NCBI GenBank assembly: GCA_028751875.1
Contig: CM054134.1
Span: 74,269,957 to 74,333,956, forward strand
Length of the DNA: 64,000 bases
DNA from: Rapana venosa
Lineage: Eukaryota > Mollusca > Gastropoda > Neogastropoda > Muricidae
Direction: 5' to 3'
The position numbers and the translations under genes are program-made. How positions within the stretch are numbered: the first letter of the stretch is position 1; each line of letters opens with the position of its first letter. A model generated the notes under the pieces. That model ran no database searches, was not told the DNA's origin, and saw only the letters and a program-made list of their open reading frames with translations. Below are positions 50,395 to 61,875 of the stretch, one piece after another.

Positions 50395-52173
50395 GTCAGT
50401 ATGTCACTGTGCGTGGGTGTGTGTTTGTGTGTGTTTCAGTTTGTGTTCCTGGTATTTATGTTATTACATTTACCTTATCAGAGTTGTGTTAGCTTTCCTT
50501 TGAATCTCTTTTATATGTTGTACAGATCTTATTTATAGAGTTTAAAATTAAAAATTAAAAAAAAAAAAGTGATCAGTGTGTGTAGGTATGTGTGTGTTCC
50601 TGATAATATCAACTTTTTATGTTATTGAGAGTTGTGTTAGCTTTCCCTTGAATCTCTTAATCTTATGCTTCACAGGTCTCTCTCTCTTTTTTTTTTTTTA
50701 TAGAGTTTTTAAAAGTCATCTCTCAGAATGCTGCTAGAGTATAGGGGGCAGGATAGCATAGTGGTTAGAGTGTTGGGGTCGCGATTTGATGTTCCAGGAT
50801 CAAGCCTGGTTTCAAGCCACCACCAAGATGCCTGTTTTAAGTGTTTAAGAGGGGGGTGGGGAGGGGGGGGGGAATGTTGGCTTCCCCTGGAGTTAACTTC
50901 ATTACTGACCCTACTTCCCTTAGTGTCCTTCAGATGAGACTTTAACCCTGTGTGTGATTGCATGCAGAACATCTTGCACACACGTTAACACCTGTTCAGC
51001 CTTTTGGAACCGCTAGTAGGCCATTTGTGTTGGTAAGAATGGATGACCAAAAAAACAAAAACAAAACAAAAAACAACAAAAAACCCTGTAAAAAAAGCAC
51101 ATAATTATACACACTGGTGTCATGTTTAGACAGTCGGACACTTGGTGGTGTGTTTAGACCAGAAGTTGGAATGCAGCTACCTCAATGGTGGACAAAAACA
51201 TTTGCATATATATTTTTTATTTAGTTTATTTTATACCACTTTAAGTCACGAGATTTCTCTGCGTGAAATTCGGGCTGCTCTCCCCGGGGAGAGCGCGTCG
51301 CCACAAGAGCAGCGCCACCCCTTTTTTTTTTTTTTTCTTTTGGTCTGCAACTGTATTTGTTTCCCTATCAGAGTGGCTTTTTTCTAAGAATTTTGCCAGG
51401 GACAACTCTCATGTTGCCGTGGGTTCTTTTACGTGCGCTGAAAATTTTGTGTTAACACACGGGACCTTGGTTTATCGTCTCATCTGAAAGACTAGCGCCC
51501 AGACCACCACTCATGGTCTAATGGATGGGGAAAAATTTCGGGCCCAAACGGATACGAACCACGCACACACCCGACCCGGCCTTTTCGCATTCTAGACAGG
51601 CGCGTTACCTCTAGACCACCGATCCACATCCATATATATATATGCAAAAATCTCGCCATTGGTAAACCTTTCACCTCCAGTCCAGGAAATGAAAAAAAAA
51701 ACAACACACACAAACACAAAAAAAGGACTTCTTCTACGTTTGTTAATGTTTTGTTTTTTTCCCCTTTCTTGTCAATGAAGGTATGCTGGACAGGGGCAAC
51801 GGCATCGTCCTCAAAGCTCTGCAGCCACCTCCCCGAGGCACCCGGGAACTGTCGCTGTATCAGACGGCCTTTGATCCAGCCTGCCAGAACCACGATCTGC
51901 TGGAGCTGCGGCACTTTCTCCCGCCCTATCATGGCTCCGAGGTCTTAGATGATGGTGAGGTGGTTGTTTTTGTTGTTGTTGTTGTTTTGTTTTTGTGTGT
52001 GTGTGTGCATTTATTTATTTTAAAATTTTTATGTTATTTATTCATTTATATATGGAAGATAATGGAATAAGCACTCTTTGTGCTGCTTTTTTTTTTACAT
52101 CCAGTCCCTGTCTAATGCGGTTTTGTGAATTGTGTCATCTTGTTTCCACCGCACACAATGGCCTACTCTTGCT

Positions 52174-52209
<36 letters not shown>

Positions 52210-55200
52210 GAATGGGTTGGGTTGAGGGGAAGGGTTAGTGGTGGGGAGTGTGGAAAGGTTGGGTTTTTTGTGTGGGGGGGCGAGTGAGGTTGTGGATAAG
52301 CAAGGAGGTAAATGATATGGGTTAAGTTGTGTGTGTGTGCCTGTGTCTGTTTATTTGTTTCTTTTATTTTTGAGGATAATAGTGAATGTGTGAGTCTGTG
52401 TGTGAGTGACTGTATATGTGTGTGTGTTGTGTGTGGTGAGGTAGGAGTGGTTGAAAGGGGGTAGGATTGGGGGGGGGGGGGGCTGCATGAGAGTGTATGT
52501 ACGGACAGCCAGTAAGGTAAAGGAGGGTTGGTTGGGTTAGTGTAGGCATACAGTTTGTTGTTGTTGTTGTTATCATAAAGTGAAATTTTTATTACAAAAG
52601 AATTGAAAGGAAATATTTTTCTGTCTTTTTTTTTTTCCCTCTCTGAGGTATCATTGATGTTAGTAATAAAACCCAAAGAGTTAAATGACTGTAACATCCC
52701 TAAAGTAGAAATGCCGCTCCTGAATAGTGGGTGAACAGTTACACACACAAAATCTCATGCTTGGCAAACCTAGGAGCTCTAGCCAAGTAGAAACCCCCCC
52801 CCCCCCCCCCCCACACAAACAAAAACCCAAACAAAAACAGAAAACTGATTTCTTTGTGATGGTCTCTCTTGTTTTCCTGGTAATGAAAACCACAACTTCA
52901 GCATAACAGTCATATAATTGTTAATCTTCATATCAAAAGCAACATCGACAGACACAAGAAGTCGAGAGAAATGCTTGATGATAGGACCTGAGCGATTGGT
53001 ATCAACAAAACGACTAATACCTGGTTGTCTGTGTGCAGTGACGTTCCTGGTGATGAACAACATCGCCCACAGCTTCACCAGACCCAATGTCCTTGACCTG
53101 AAGATGGGCCTGGTGTCCTCTGACCCCGAAGCCACTGAGGAGAAGCGGCGGTATGAGGAGCTGAAGTATCCTCCACGGAAAGAGCTGGGCTTCCAGCTGA
53201 CGGGCATGATGGTGAGCAATCTTCCCAGCGATGTAGTACCACTGCTGTCAGTCTCCTTCGCTTGTTTGCTTTTACACCCTCAGATGTGTCTGGCGAAAAT
53301 AATGCCATGTCCTTTCCAGCTACCTCTCGTGGGCCGCACAGCTTGGTTTTACAGGGTTATCTCCGTCAGTCACACCATCTTCCTCTGGTCGCTGTATAGT
53401 GTGCACCTCTGAAGGATGTGCTGGCCAGTCTGGTTTTCTTTACTGCAGGCACGCAGGGGAGAAGGAACGAGTTTCAGCTTTGTGGACATGTGGTGATTTA
53501 GACTGTTGTGCCCAGTCTTAGAATATTGACCTGTTCTTCTCTTTGGAGATGGTGGTAAGGCTTAGTCATCCTTCGCTACTCTGGGTCAGGCCATTGATTT
53601 GATGATTGTTCTCTTTTCATAGAAGGTGAGTGAGGCTGCTTTTGCACTGTTCTTTTTGTGCCCTGTGTTTTGCAAGTTCATCAGCTTGTTCGTTGCCAGG
53701 TATTCTACAGTGGGCAGAGATCCATTGCAGCGTTAAATGTTTGTTTCGTGTGTGTAAGGCGCTGTAGTTCCTGTTGGAGTTGTTTCTTTGTCTGCAGACA
53801 GGGCTTGTAGGACTGACAGGGCATCCAGTCTCCGTGAAGAATGCTTTTCCTTTTTTTCTCTCCCTCACTCCTGCTGTTCTTGTGTCCATATTGTTGAAAC
53901 GGTAGTTCCCTGTTTATAATCTGACTGTATCATCTCTGTGTGGACACGTTTGATGATTGTTGCAATTTAAGAGCTTTGGGAAGGTCGGCCAGTGTTTTTT
54001 CATATTTTGAGTTGTGTCCATGCAATATGTAATGCTTTCATGTACCTCTTATTGGGAAAGAGGAAGGGTGGAGGAGTGGGGGGGTTGTTGTTGAAAATCA
54101 GCTTTTCCTTGCTTTGCCCTGTCTTATAAACACAGAGTGTAGAATGTATATTATGTGTGATTTTAACGGCTCATGGCTTTTTTTCTTGTTCAAACTTTTT
54201 GTGTATTTGACACAATTCACTGAAGGATCCAGTTTTTTTTGGTTTTCTCTTTTCCTGTGGATGTGTCACAGAATGTGGAAATTGCCATATGCGTTTTATT
54301 ACATCAGCAATGGCGAATCGGTGTATTAGTTGATATCAGTTGACTCAAGAGATTGTTTTCTTCTTTCTTTTCGTTGAATGCTCAGACAGCAGCTAATGTT
54401 GTCTGTCACATGAGCGAACATGTGTTGCGCTGTGGTTAAGCACCTGACAAATCAGGCCCAGTGCATTAGAATTTGGGGTGAGAGAGAGTTGTTATCTTTT
54501 AAGTCTTTCAGGAAAGATGGCAGGAGAATGGACCAAGAAGGCAGAGAAATAGACAAAAATAAAGTGACAGGAGAAAAGGAAACAGGCAGTAACAAAGAGA
54601 TAGTTAGAAAAGAGGGAATTCCTAGCACAGATTTTCCGGAAGGTGGGGATACTATTTATATTGACAGGTCCCCCCCTGGCATCTCCACAGGGAAAAGAGT
54701 TGGTATGATTTCTCACTTTTAATCTGGCAGGTGTTGAAGAGCTGTGAAAACCGAATGCTACGCTACATGACAAAGATCAAATGGGAAGACAGGATCACGA
54801 ATGAAGAACTATGGAGAATGTGTAAAGTTGATGATCTGAAGTCTGTAGCTAGTACCAATAGATAGCGCTGGTTTGGGCACATTCAACAGAAAGCAGACCA
54901 CCACATCATAAAAAGAGCAATGAACTTCGTAGTGGATGGAAAGAGATCAAAGGGAAGACCTAGCAAAACCTGGGCTGCCTGTATTGCAGATGATCTTAGA
55001 GAAAGGGGCATAAATAAGGAGGAAGCTCAAAACAGTGAGAGATGGAGAAGGCTCATCAATGTCAAACCTCCCCTGGGAGAAACATGACAAAAAAAGGAAG
55101 AAGAAGAAGAAGAATCTGGCAGGTTCCACTGTGACACGACCCTGTGTTTTGCAGCAGCAGGACCGTTTGAAGGCAGTAGTGTCCAGGTCTGATCTGCACA

Positions 55201-56971
55201 GCAGTACAGGCCACAGTCGTGTTTTGACAGTTTTGATTTTGAGATCTTTAGGTAGGCCTCTGTCTTTCCAAATATTGTTCAGCTGAATCATCTTTTGCTT
55301 GCCATACCAGTCACTTGGCATCTTGGAGACTTGAGTTTTTATTCTCTTTTACAGAGCCTAGATACTTTGATATTTTGAACGTATTCCAAATCTGTCCCAT
55401 TGATTTTGATATTATGAGAAGTGTCTTTATCATTACCATGCATCATTGGGAAAAATAGTCAGAAATTGTTGAGCTCTAGGGGGAGACAATTCAAGTTTTG
55501 CTAGGAAATGTTTCTTTTTTCGTTTTTTTCTTTCTTTCTATCTTTCTTTTTTTTTTCTTCTTTTTTTAAAGAAATGTGTTTCTTGTGTCGTAGGTCCATG
55601 ATGCAAGTTCAGGCTGCCCGCAGCATTCAGCCAAAGTGTTCTGCCGAAGCATCTCCGCTGAAGCCATGCTGACTGTAGGTAAGACTGCTGCTCTGCAGCT
55701 TCTGCTTGGGGTGATCAGCCTCTCCATAGCCAGCCAGCGTATTGAGGGTGGCGCCCATCTCCTCTCCCTCGCTGCTTTACCTTCGCTGACCCTACAGAGG
55801 GCAGGTACCCATTTACAGCTGGGGTGAAGTGGGGGACTGTACTGTAGCCAAGGCACGTAAATGGTCACCCATCCACTTGGTAACCACGCTCAATGCTGCT
55901 TGGGGAAAGTGAGTGCTCTGACCACTGCTATATCCCATCCCCATAGATGTATCTTTTTAACGAAGATGTGGTTGTCTCCTTTAGCACACTTTTTTCCCCC
56001 CTTTGTTGTTGTTGTTGTTGTTGTTGTTTTCGTTGTTGTCTCTGGCTGATTTAACGATCTTGGTTGCAGGTTTGGGCAAGTTCTTTGGGATGGAGTCCGG
56101 CCATCTGCGGAAGGACGTTGTGCGCGCGGTGCTGGACAAGCTGCGGCGCATTGAGCGATGGTTCCAGACACAGCGCACCTTCGCCTTCTACTCCAGCTCT
56201 CTGCTCATCATCTACAGCAGTCAGGATCCGGCCCCGGCCTCCTCAAACCCAGGGGCCGAATCAGGTCACGTCTCCTCTGCATCTGTGTCACACACCAACG
56301 GCGGTCAGCATCAAGAGCCAGTTTCGATCTCTCCCGCTGCTCAGCCGGTGCCTCGTCCAGACATGAAGGCTGAAAGTTCAAGGAATGACCTGGTCAAAGA
56401 CGGAGTAGCCACCAGTAATTCTGGTTCTCCTGTAGACGGCCCCCCGGAAAGATCGGAATCCGTGAGTGATGGGAGAACTAGCGGCAGGTCTAGGGCAGGT
56501 CAGAAGAGGGCACATAGAGAGGAAGAAGACTGCTCACTGGCTGAGTCTGCTCCCCAGTGCAAGATGTCAAAGACACACCTGCTAGAAGAAAATGCTGTAG
56601 AAAGTATCGTAGGGGGGAAGGCATCAGACACACAAAGCCAGTCCGTGGACTGTAGAGAAATTCGTGCGTGTGCCCAGGAAAGGAAGCGTTGCGATGAAGG
56701 GTTCTCACAAGGCGAGGTTCAAGCCGGTGTGTCAAACAGCAAAGAAGTCGCATCGTCCTCGGGTACTGAAGGGAAGGCTTGCGCCCCAGAAAGCAAAGAC
56801 AAGGCGTCTCCTTGCTTAGCGGGGCTAGGTGCCTCTTGTGATGATCCCTCTCGTGTTGAAGTGCGGATGATCGACTTTGCCCACGTGTTTCCCGCTACAG
56901 GCAAGGACACCAACTACCTCTTCGGTCTTCACAAGTTGATCAGCATGTTGGAACAGCTGCTGGAGATGTGA
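50262..56971 (+). CDS. IPMK: Inositol polyphosphate multikinase (IPK family, 5 coding exons)
   Basis: Kinase of the inositol polyphosphate kinase family; IPMK phosphorylates InsP3/InsP4 towards InsP5 and can act on PIP2, largely in the nucleus. Coding exons: 50262-50394, 51781-51954, 53039-53211, 55594-55678, 56070-56971. All introns are GT-AG and phases close to 488 aa. Seen: QVGGHQYGKNG near residue 31 (the family's Q-x-GH start of the ATP lobe); LKALQPPPRGTRE; PNVLDLKMG, the catalytic PxxxDxKxG motif; SSLLIIYSS; and near the end MIDFAHVF with FGLHKLI, the metal-binding IDF motif. Between SSLL and IDF lies a Ser/Glu-rich, low-complexity linker of about 210 residues, longer than in vertebrate IPMK, with a basic GQKRAH patch that could be a nuclear signal. 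IP6K is less likely because the protein lacks the IP6K N-terminal extension and the PPPRG/short N-terminus fits IPMK. Confidence 0.92.
50736..51215 (+). mobile_element. SINE-A' plus repeat C composite
   Basis: Head GGATAGCATAGTGGTTAGAG, core CAGATGAGACTTTAACCC, a worn body, then repeat C (CACACTGGTGTCATGTTTAG, GAAGTTGGAATGCAGCTACC). Repeat C resumes at 51640 after an inserted SINE. In IPMK intron 1. Confidence 0.65.
51240..51632 (-). mobile_element. SINE-D, full length, in IPMK intron 1
   Basis: Reverse strand: head GATCGGTGGTCTAGAGGTAA, B box TGGTTCGTATCC, core GATGAGACGATAAACCAAGG, then CGCACGTAAAAGAACCCACG, GTGGCGACGCGCTCTCCCC and AATTTCACGCAGAGAAATCT. The conserved body is typical of a SINE found widely in gastropod sequence (from memory). 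It is inserted within repeat C. Confidence 0.75.
51781..51954 (+). CDS. IPMK: IPMK coding exon 2: PPPRG segment
   Basis: Encodes GMLDRGNGIVLKALQPPPRG, then TRELSLY through LELRHFLPPYHGSEVLDD. This is the N-lobe with the ATP-contacting Lys of VLKAL. The acceptor is ATGAAG and the donor GTGAGG. Confidence 0.95.
52048..52172 (-). mobile_element. SINE-A fragment in IPMK intron 2
   Basis: Reverse strand tail and part of the body: GAGTAGGCCATTGTGTGCGG and GGACTGGATGTAAAAAAAAA with ATTATCTTCC. Confidence 0.65.
53039..53211 (+). CDS. IPMK: IPMK coding exon 3: catalytic PxxxDxKxG
   Basis: Encodes VTFLVMNNIAHSFTRPNVLD followed by LKMG and ends GFQLTGMM. PNVLDLKMG is the inositol-binding and catalytic signature of the family. 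The acceptor is GTGCAG and the donor GTGAGC; phase 0 at the end. Confidence 0.96.
53235..53915 (-). mobile_element. LINE remnant with RNase H domain, in IPMK intron 3
   Basis: Minus-strand frames give LDALSVLQAL, LTLQWISAHCRIPGNEQADE (the RNase H HxxxxGNExAD block), then TGHNSLNHHMSTKLKL and TGQHILQRCTLY. This is the order at the end of ORF2 in I/Jockey-related LINEs that carry RNase H. At least two frameshifts and stops mark it as dead. It starts about 25 bp after IPMK exon 3. Confidence 0.85.
54365..54705 (-). mobile_element. Repeat B copy in IPMK intron 3
   Basis: The plus strand shows GAATGCTCAGACAGCAGCTA, GAATGGACCAAGAAGGCAGA and TTTCCGGAAGGTGGGGATAC. It is followed immediately by the RTE-like LINE 3' end. 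Confidence 0.65.
54722..55115 (+). mobile_element. RTE-like LINE 3' end with GAA tail, in IPMK intron 3
   Basis: The plus strand encodes VLKSCENRMLRYMTKIKWED, then RWFGHIQ, GKRSKGRPSKTW, DDLRERGINKEEAQ and RWRRLINVKPPLGET, the usual tail of RTE-like reverse transcriptases, and closes in a GGAAGAAGAAG tail. One internal stop follows ASTNR. Confidence 0.85.
55120..55465 (-). mobile_element. LINE RT fragment (thumb region), opposite strand
   Basis: Minus frames give INGTDLEYVQNIK, then KQKMIQLNNIWKDRGLPKDL and KTRLWPVLL, the part of an RTE-like RT that lies upstream of the tail seen at 54722-55115. It sits immediately beyond that tail and is inverted, so it is a separate fragment. Confidence 0.7.
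55594..55678 (+). CDS. IPMK: IPMK coding exon 4
   Basis: Encodes VHDASSGCPQHSAKVFCRSI and then SAEAMLTV; human IPMK has the related run of the form 'V...GRSLT' here. The acceptor is TCGTAG and the donor GTAAGA. A SINE in reverse orientation begins within the next few dozen bases of the intron. Confidence 0.85.
55690..55945 (-). mobile_element. SINE-E, in IPMK intron 4
   Basis: Reverse strand: GGGATATAGCAGTGGTCAGA head, CATTGAGCGTGGTTACCAAG, TGTAAATGGGTACCTGCCCT and GGTAAAGCAGCGAGGGAGAG. Same family as 60750-61050. Confidence 0.7.
56070..56971 (+). CDS. IPMK: IPMK coding exon 5: C-lobe, long linker, IDF motif, stop
   Basis: Encodes about 300 residues. It opens with GLGKFFGMESGHLRKDVV and IERWFQTQRTFAFYSSSLLI, passes through a Ser/Glu/Gln-rich linker, and closes with EVRMIDFAHVF...FGLHKLISMLEQLLEM and TGA. 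The linker carries no recognised fold. Confidence 0.94.
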
Positions 56972-58027
56972 GGTATTCCCTTGTTGTTCTTGTTGTTGTT
57001 GCCCGGACGCATTGTGATAAGAGCTAGACCTAGAAACAGAATTTCCCCCGCCCAAATGTTGTTTGAATCCCCATACAGTCCAAATCAATCACTTGTTTTG
57101 GGAGATTGTCCGAAAAAAACCTGCTCTGCTTGTTTATGTATCTTTTAATGTGGTCTTTAACATTTTCATCAAACTGTTGAATGGTCTTTTTGAAAAAAAA
57201 TCTGTTTGGATTTTTTATTAGAAATTATCCAAAAATAACCAAATTCCTATATGAAAAGCTTTTAATTGAAAGCTTTTATAAAAAAACAAAACAAAACTTT
57301 TTTGGTATCAAGTGTAACATTTACATTATCATAATTCCTGTAACCTGTGTTTGATATAGCTGTGTTTATTGACAATCCATGTTCAAAAGCTACACGTGTG
57401 TTCACAGTAGGTATACACTCATCAGAATCTGAAAATTGGCTGCTAATAATGGGGTTCAGTTTGATATTATTTAACCAAACTGCTTTAACATTCAATAACT
57501 CAATATCTTCTGAAAAATTCTGACACCTGTTTCATACTTAATGCGACTGGCATGAACCTTGAAGTGTAACATCCTGAAGGGCATTTATTGTAGGTGGCTG
57601 TGTAATGGTTTAAGTTACAAGGTTGTCCTTTTTCTTTTAGTTTATTGTTCTGTTTTTCAGTTTTCCCCATATGATTGCAAAGAGATTTGTCTTGCACTGG
57701 AAAAAAAGTCACCAAAAAGATAATGAACATTCCAAGAGAATGTAAAAGCTAAACCTTGAAATCTGAAAGTATTCCGTGCTTTTTGCTGGTTTCTATTGAC
57801 ATTTCCCAAGCATCTAGGAGGCCTGTCCCCCTACAGTTACAAGGAGGTGTTTCTTGCATGGTCAGAGGTCATGTTGACACAGGTAGGGCTGAAGTCGGAT
57901 GAACCTTGAAGGAGGAAATGGCAGTATCGCATGCTTTGGACTCGATAGTTAATCTTTTTAAGGGAAACCTTAATGAAAGGTCAGTCCTTGTTGGACATTT
58001 AGATTACAAAGTTAGCTGCAAAAACAA

Positions 58028-58310
58028 CTTGACCCCTTTCACCACCGATGCTGCATAACTACGAACCTGGCTGAGCGCCGATGTTGCACTAATGCAGCGA
58101 GGTCAAGGTCATTTACCCTTTGACCCACTCCTCTCTGTTTTGGGAGTTGGAAAAGGCTATCTATCATTCACACTAGTTTTACAGGCCAATTTTGTTTGAA
58201 TAGTTTTTGAAGTTGGTAGGTGTCGTTTTCATGTAGTCTTTGTAAAATTAGGTGGTACCTAGAACTGCTGTGTTGCAGATCTGTTTGCAGTGAAAGGGTT
58301 AAAACAGTGA
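58028..58310. mobile_element. Possible small TTAA element
   Basis: The left edge TTGACCCCTTTCACC and right edge GTGAAAGGGTTAA form a loose inverted repeat with TTAA-like flanks, resembling the CCC...GGG ends of the 46-50 kb elements. Internal sequence unrelated to them. Weak. Confidence 0.3.
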
Positions 58311-59173
58311 GTCCTTGTCAGGCTTTGAAATTTTGAGGAAGCAAAGAAATTAACCAGTAAAATAATTTTGGTTCAGGCTGGCTGAAAACGCAGAGGAGTG
58401 ACAGCCTGCCATTGAATGGGGATGACTGATGAAGATGTTGTGGGACTATTTTCTGTGTGTAGAAAGTATTAGAATACAAGTATTCATAACCATAGGCATG
58501 GCAGAGAGTTCAGTCCTTTACTGTTTGTCCTGGTTAAACAAAGCTTTAGAGCACAAGTACTCATAAACGTTTCAATATAGCATATTAGAAGTCAATCCTT
58601 TGAAATGCTTTTGCGTAAAAACCCTGTTCTCAGTTATGGTCCATAGCTTCTTTGTAAACTTTTTTCAGCCATTATGATATTTTTGTCAGATTTTATTATT
58701 TTTATTTCTAAAAGAGTTCATTGTGTGATTGGCCTATATGGACAGTTAAGATGAGTCCAGTAGATGAAGGGATGTAGTGTCCTGACTCCTGATCCTAATG
58801 GATTTGAAGTTGAAGGTTCACATTTCATTAACGTCTGATGAATCAAAGAATGGATCCCCCATCCTCCCCTCCCCCAGTCTCTCTGATGAAGTTATTTGTA
58901 AACATCAATTTGCTAGTCCCTTTCTTGGTATGCATATGCTGAAGAAGAAGAATATATCTTAAAAGATCCATGTCAGCATTCTGAGACAGAGAGAGAGAAA
59001 GTCTTGATGGTTTGTTTGTGAAAGACTGTGGCCCGTTACATTTGGGTTTTTGTCATACATTACTTGCATCAAATCAAAGAGGAACCAAGGATTGTCAGTT
59101 TAAATTGATTAAGCCTGGATTTTACCATGAACACAGAATATATTTAAATCATAAACAGAATATAAAACATTTG

Positions 59174-59422
59174 TGGCTTTGTGAAATTACATCCACACAT
59201 CAAGAGTGTGTCCAATACAATACCAGAGATCTTTCTGTTGAAAAGTGAAGGTTATATCTTATTCTCATGCTTCTGCTTGTTTTAGTAAAAGTTTGGGAAA
59301 CTGACAGTAAAGGCTTTGTGAAATTACAGACACGCATCAAAGTGTGTCCAATACCAGAGATCTTTCTAGTGAAAAGGTAAGGTTATATATCCAAGTGTTA
59401 TGCTTCTGTGTGTTGTAGTTAA
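59174..59422. repeat. Tandem duplication, about 115 bp
   Basis: GGCTTTGTGAAATTACA, GTGTGTCCAATAC, CAGAGATCTTTCT and TGCTTCTG occur in the same order at 59174-59290 and 59311-59422. Confidence 0.75.
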
Positions 59423-60749
59423 AGTGCTCCATGACAGCAGAAGCTATCGTCATTGTGACTGTAGCAGGAGTAATCCTTACTGTGTCGTAAAATCAGAGTT
59501 TTCAGATAGATGTTCCAACAGATGTGGCCCATGTATTTTTCATAACATCATTCAGTTTCACAAACATAGGATTTGCCAGAAGTTGCCTGATATGCTTGCA
59601 CAGACTATTCATGAGCTGCATTGTTTATTTATATTGCAATCAAGGCGTCAATGTTTTAGCATAGTAAATCATTGCCAGCTCCAACTCATGAATTTTAACA
59701 AATCCTCTGGCAAATATTGGAATATCTGTCAGTAAGTATATAATGGACGAAGCAGTGAAGGGGTTAAGTAGATGATTTACCCTGAATCACCAACACAATT
59801 TGCCTCGAGGTGCCTGAGAGACCATTGTGCAATGTAGTTCTAGTCTGGTTAGTTTTGATGTAGCGAGTTTACTAGAGTTGAGAGTTCCTCAGATGCTAAT
59901 GTTCTGTCTCCTTTGAGTAAAGGTAGCTCATGACCTGGTGGGTGGTTGTTTTTTTTTGTGTTACCATATGTATACCTATAAGTATAATTCTGCTGTATGG
60001 AGTGGCATTATCTGCAATCTTGTCCAAAGAAATCAAATGGCTGCTAGTAGAAGGAACTTTTCAGGTCTGTCATGTGATTGATTGTAAATACCTCCTGTGC
60101 TGTGTGTGATGCATGTACTTAATATTTCTGTATGTTTTATGATATGCATGTGTACCTGCTTTTGTGTGTGCGTGTATGCGTGTGTGTGCATGTATGTGTG
60201 TAAATAGAGAGAAAACGAACGGAGAAGAGAAGAGAAGCAGCTGTTGTGTGAAGAAAGCAAAGTGTTAACATGTTAATACAAAAGTGCCTTTTTCATTTTT
60301 GTTTGTTTGTTTGAATAGTCTGAACAATGGACAAAACAAGAATGCTCAGGATTCTGCATATCTTATGCTTTACTTTTTTTGTTTATAGTTTGTTATCAAT
60401 ATTGTTTTTAGAAAAAACCCTTTTGTGTGTTTAATTCGTAAAATAATCTTTTTCATTGCTAGTCTTTTGGAAGTGACTTATTGTTTACTGTAACTGATTA
60501 AATAAAAAAAACAACAACAACATTGTTATGGATCTTTCTGCTCACCTGTTCTCCTGTTTATACATTGTAAGGGAAGAATCATGATCTGCTATTCTTTTTT
60601 TTATTTTTTTTTTTACATTATTCTTGCTGTTTGAAATCTGCTGCAGTCAATTTTTATAATTTGATCTCAGGAGGAACGTGGACAGTTTTGAAATACAAAT
60701 GTCAAACTTATCAAACAGTGACATATGTGGGAGGTTACTGTAGTTGTGA

Positions 60750-61050
60750 GGATGGGATAGCTCAGTGGTCAGAGCACTCACTTTCCACAAGCTAAAAGTT
60801 CAGCAGCATTGAGCGTGGTTATCAAGTGGATGGGTGACCATTTGCACATCTTGGCTTCAGTACAGTTCTCCAATTCACCAAGCTGTAAATGGGTACCTGC
60901 CCTCTTTAGGGTCAGGGAAGGTAAAGCAGTGAGGGAGAGGAGATGGGTGCCGCCCTCAATATGCTGGATCCTGGAGAAGCTGAGGTCTCTTGACATCTTG
61001 CTCCCCTAGCCCTACGACTGCAAAGGCTATGGGACACCTGTACCTTTTAC
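60750..61050 (+). mobile_element. SINE-E, near full length
   Basis: Head GGGATAGCTCAGTGGTCAGA (tRNA-like A box), then CATTGAGCGTGGTTATCAAG, TGTAAATGGGTACCTGCCCT, GTAAAGCAGTGAGGGAGAGG and a TACCTTTTACCTTTAC end. Confidence 0.75.
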
Positions 61051-61792
61051 CTTTACTGTAGTTGTGTGGCAAGTTGATATTACGACAGTGGCGGGAACTT
61101 TTTTCTTTGGTTGCTAATGCTTTATACTGTGTGTTGTTTCTTTTAATTGTCCGTCCTCTTGATGACTGAATGTGCTTAACAAACACGAGCGCACGAACGA
61201 GTGCAGGACGTGTGCACACTTTACTGTGTGTGAAAGTCAGATGGGCATAGAAAGAGCATGCATGCATACATACATCGCTCGCTCTCTCTCTCTTTTTCTC
61301 CATCTGTCTCTGTCTCTCTCTCCAAGTACACTTATTAAAACATTTGAGTGCAAAAACATTCTCTCTCTCTCCCTCTCTTTCTTGTATCTATTTTATCTAT
61401 CTGTCTGTCTTTATCTAGCTATGTATATGTCTTTATCTGTCCGTCTCTCTATCTGTGTGTGTGTGTGTGTATGTTCGTGTGTGCATGCAAGTGTAATCTG
61501 TTTTTGCGTAATTTCCTTTTGTTTGATTATATGACATTTGTTCTTGTGTAGTTTACCGTTGCTACTGCTTTTCCTATTTAAAAAAAAGTATAATGAAGTG
61601 GTTGACGTTTATTTTCCCTGTTTGCCAAAATGATGGTTTATACATGGCTTATTCTCCTTTATATTGTGGAGGATTTTTTTTTTTGGGGGGGGAGGGTGGT
61701 TGTTATTTTTTGTTGTTGTTTTGCTTTTGTTTTTTACTGTGTGAGTGTATGGGTATTGGGCTATTTTAGTATTATGATGCATCTCTAAGGGC

Positions 61793-61875
61793 GGGGACTG
61801 GATGTAAAAAAGCACATGGATACTTATTCATTATCCTTGAAATAAAAGAATTTGATTTGATTTGATTTGATTATC
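61793..61875 (+). mobile_element. SINE-A tail fragment
   Basis: GGGGACTGGATGTAAAAAAG, TTATTCATTATCCTTGAAAT and a TTGATTTGATT repeat tail. Confidence 0.6.

Larger units (their letters stand above)
56972..60740. other. IPMK 3' flank / probable 3'UTR
   Basis: Largely unique AT-rich sequence without coding conservation; several AATAAA-like sites, for example near 60500. Contains a tandem duplication (59174-59422). Confidence 0.45.

Noticed and set aside
54722..55465. A second twin-primed LINE
   Set aside because: The inverted piece lies beyond the GAA tail of the sense piece, which is not the order twin priming gives.
58028..59765. A 1.7 kb TTAA element using the GGGGTTAA at 59754-59761 as its right end
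   Set aside because: The end match is weaker than for the 280 bp version and no internal structure supports it.
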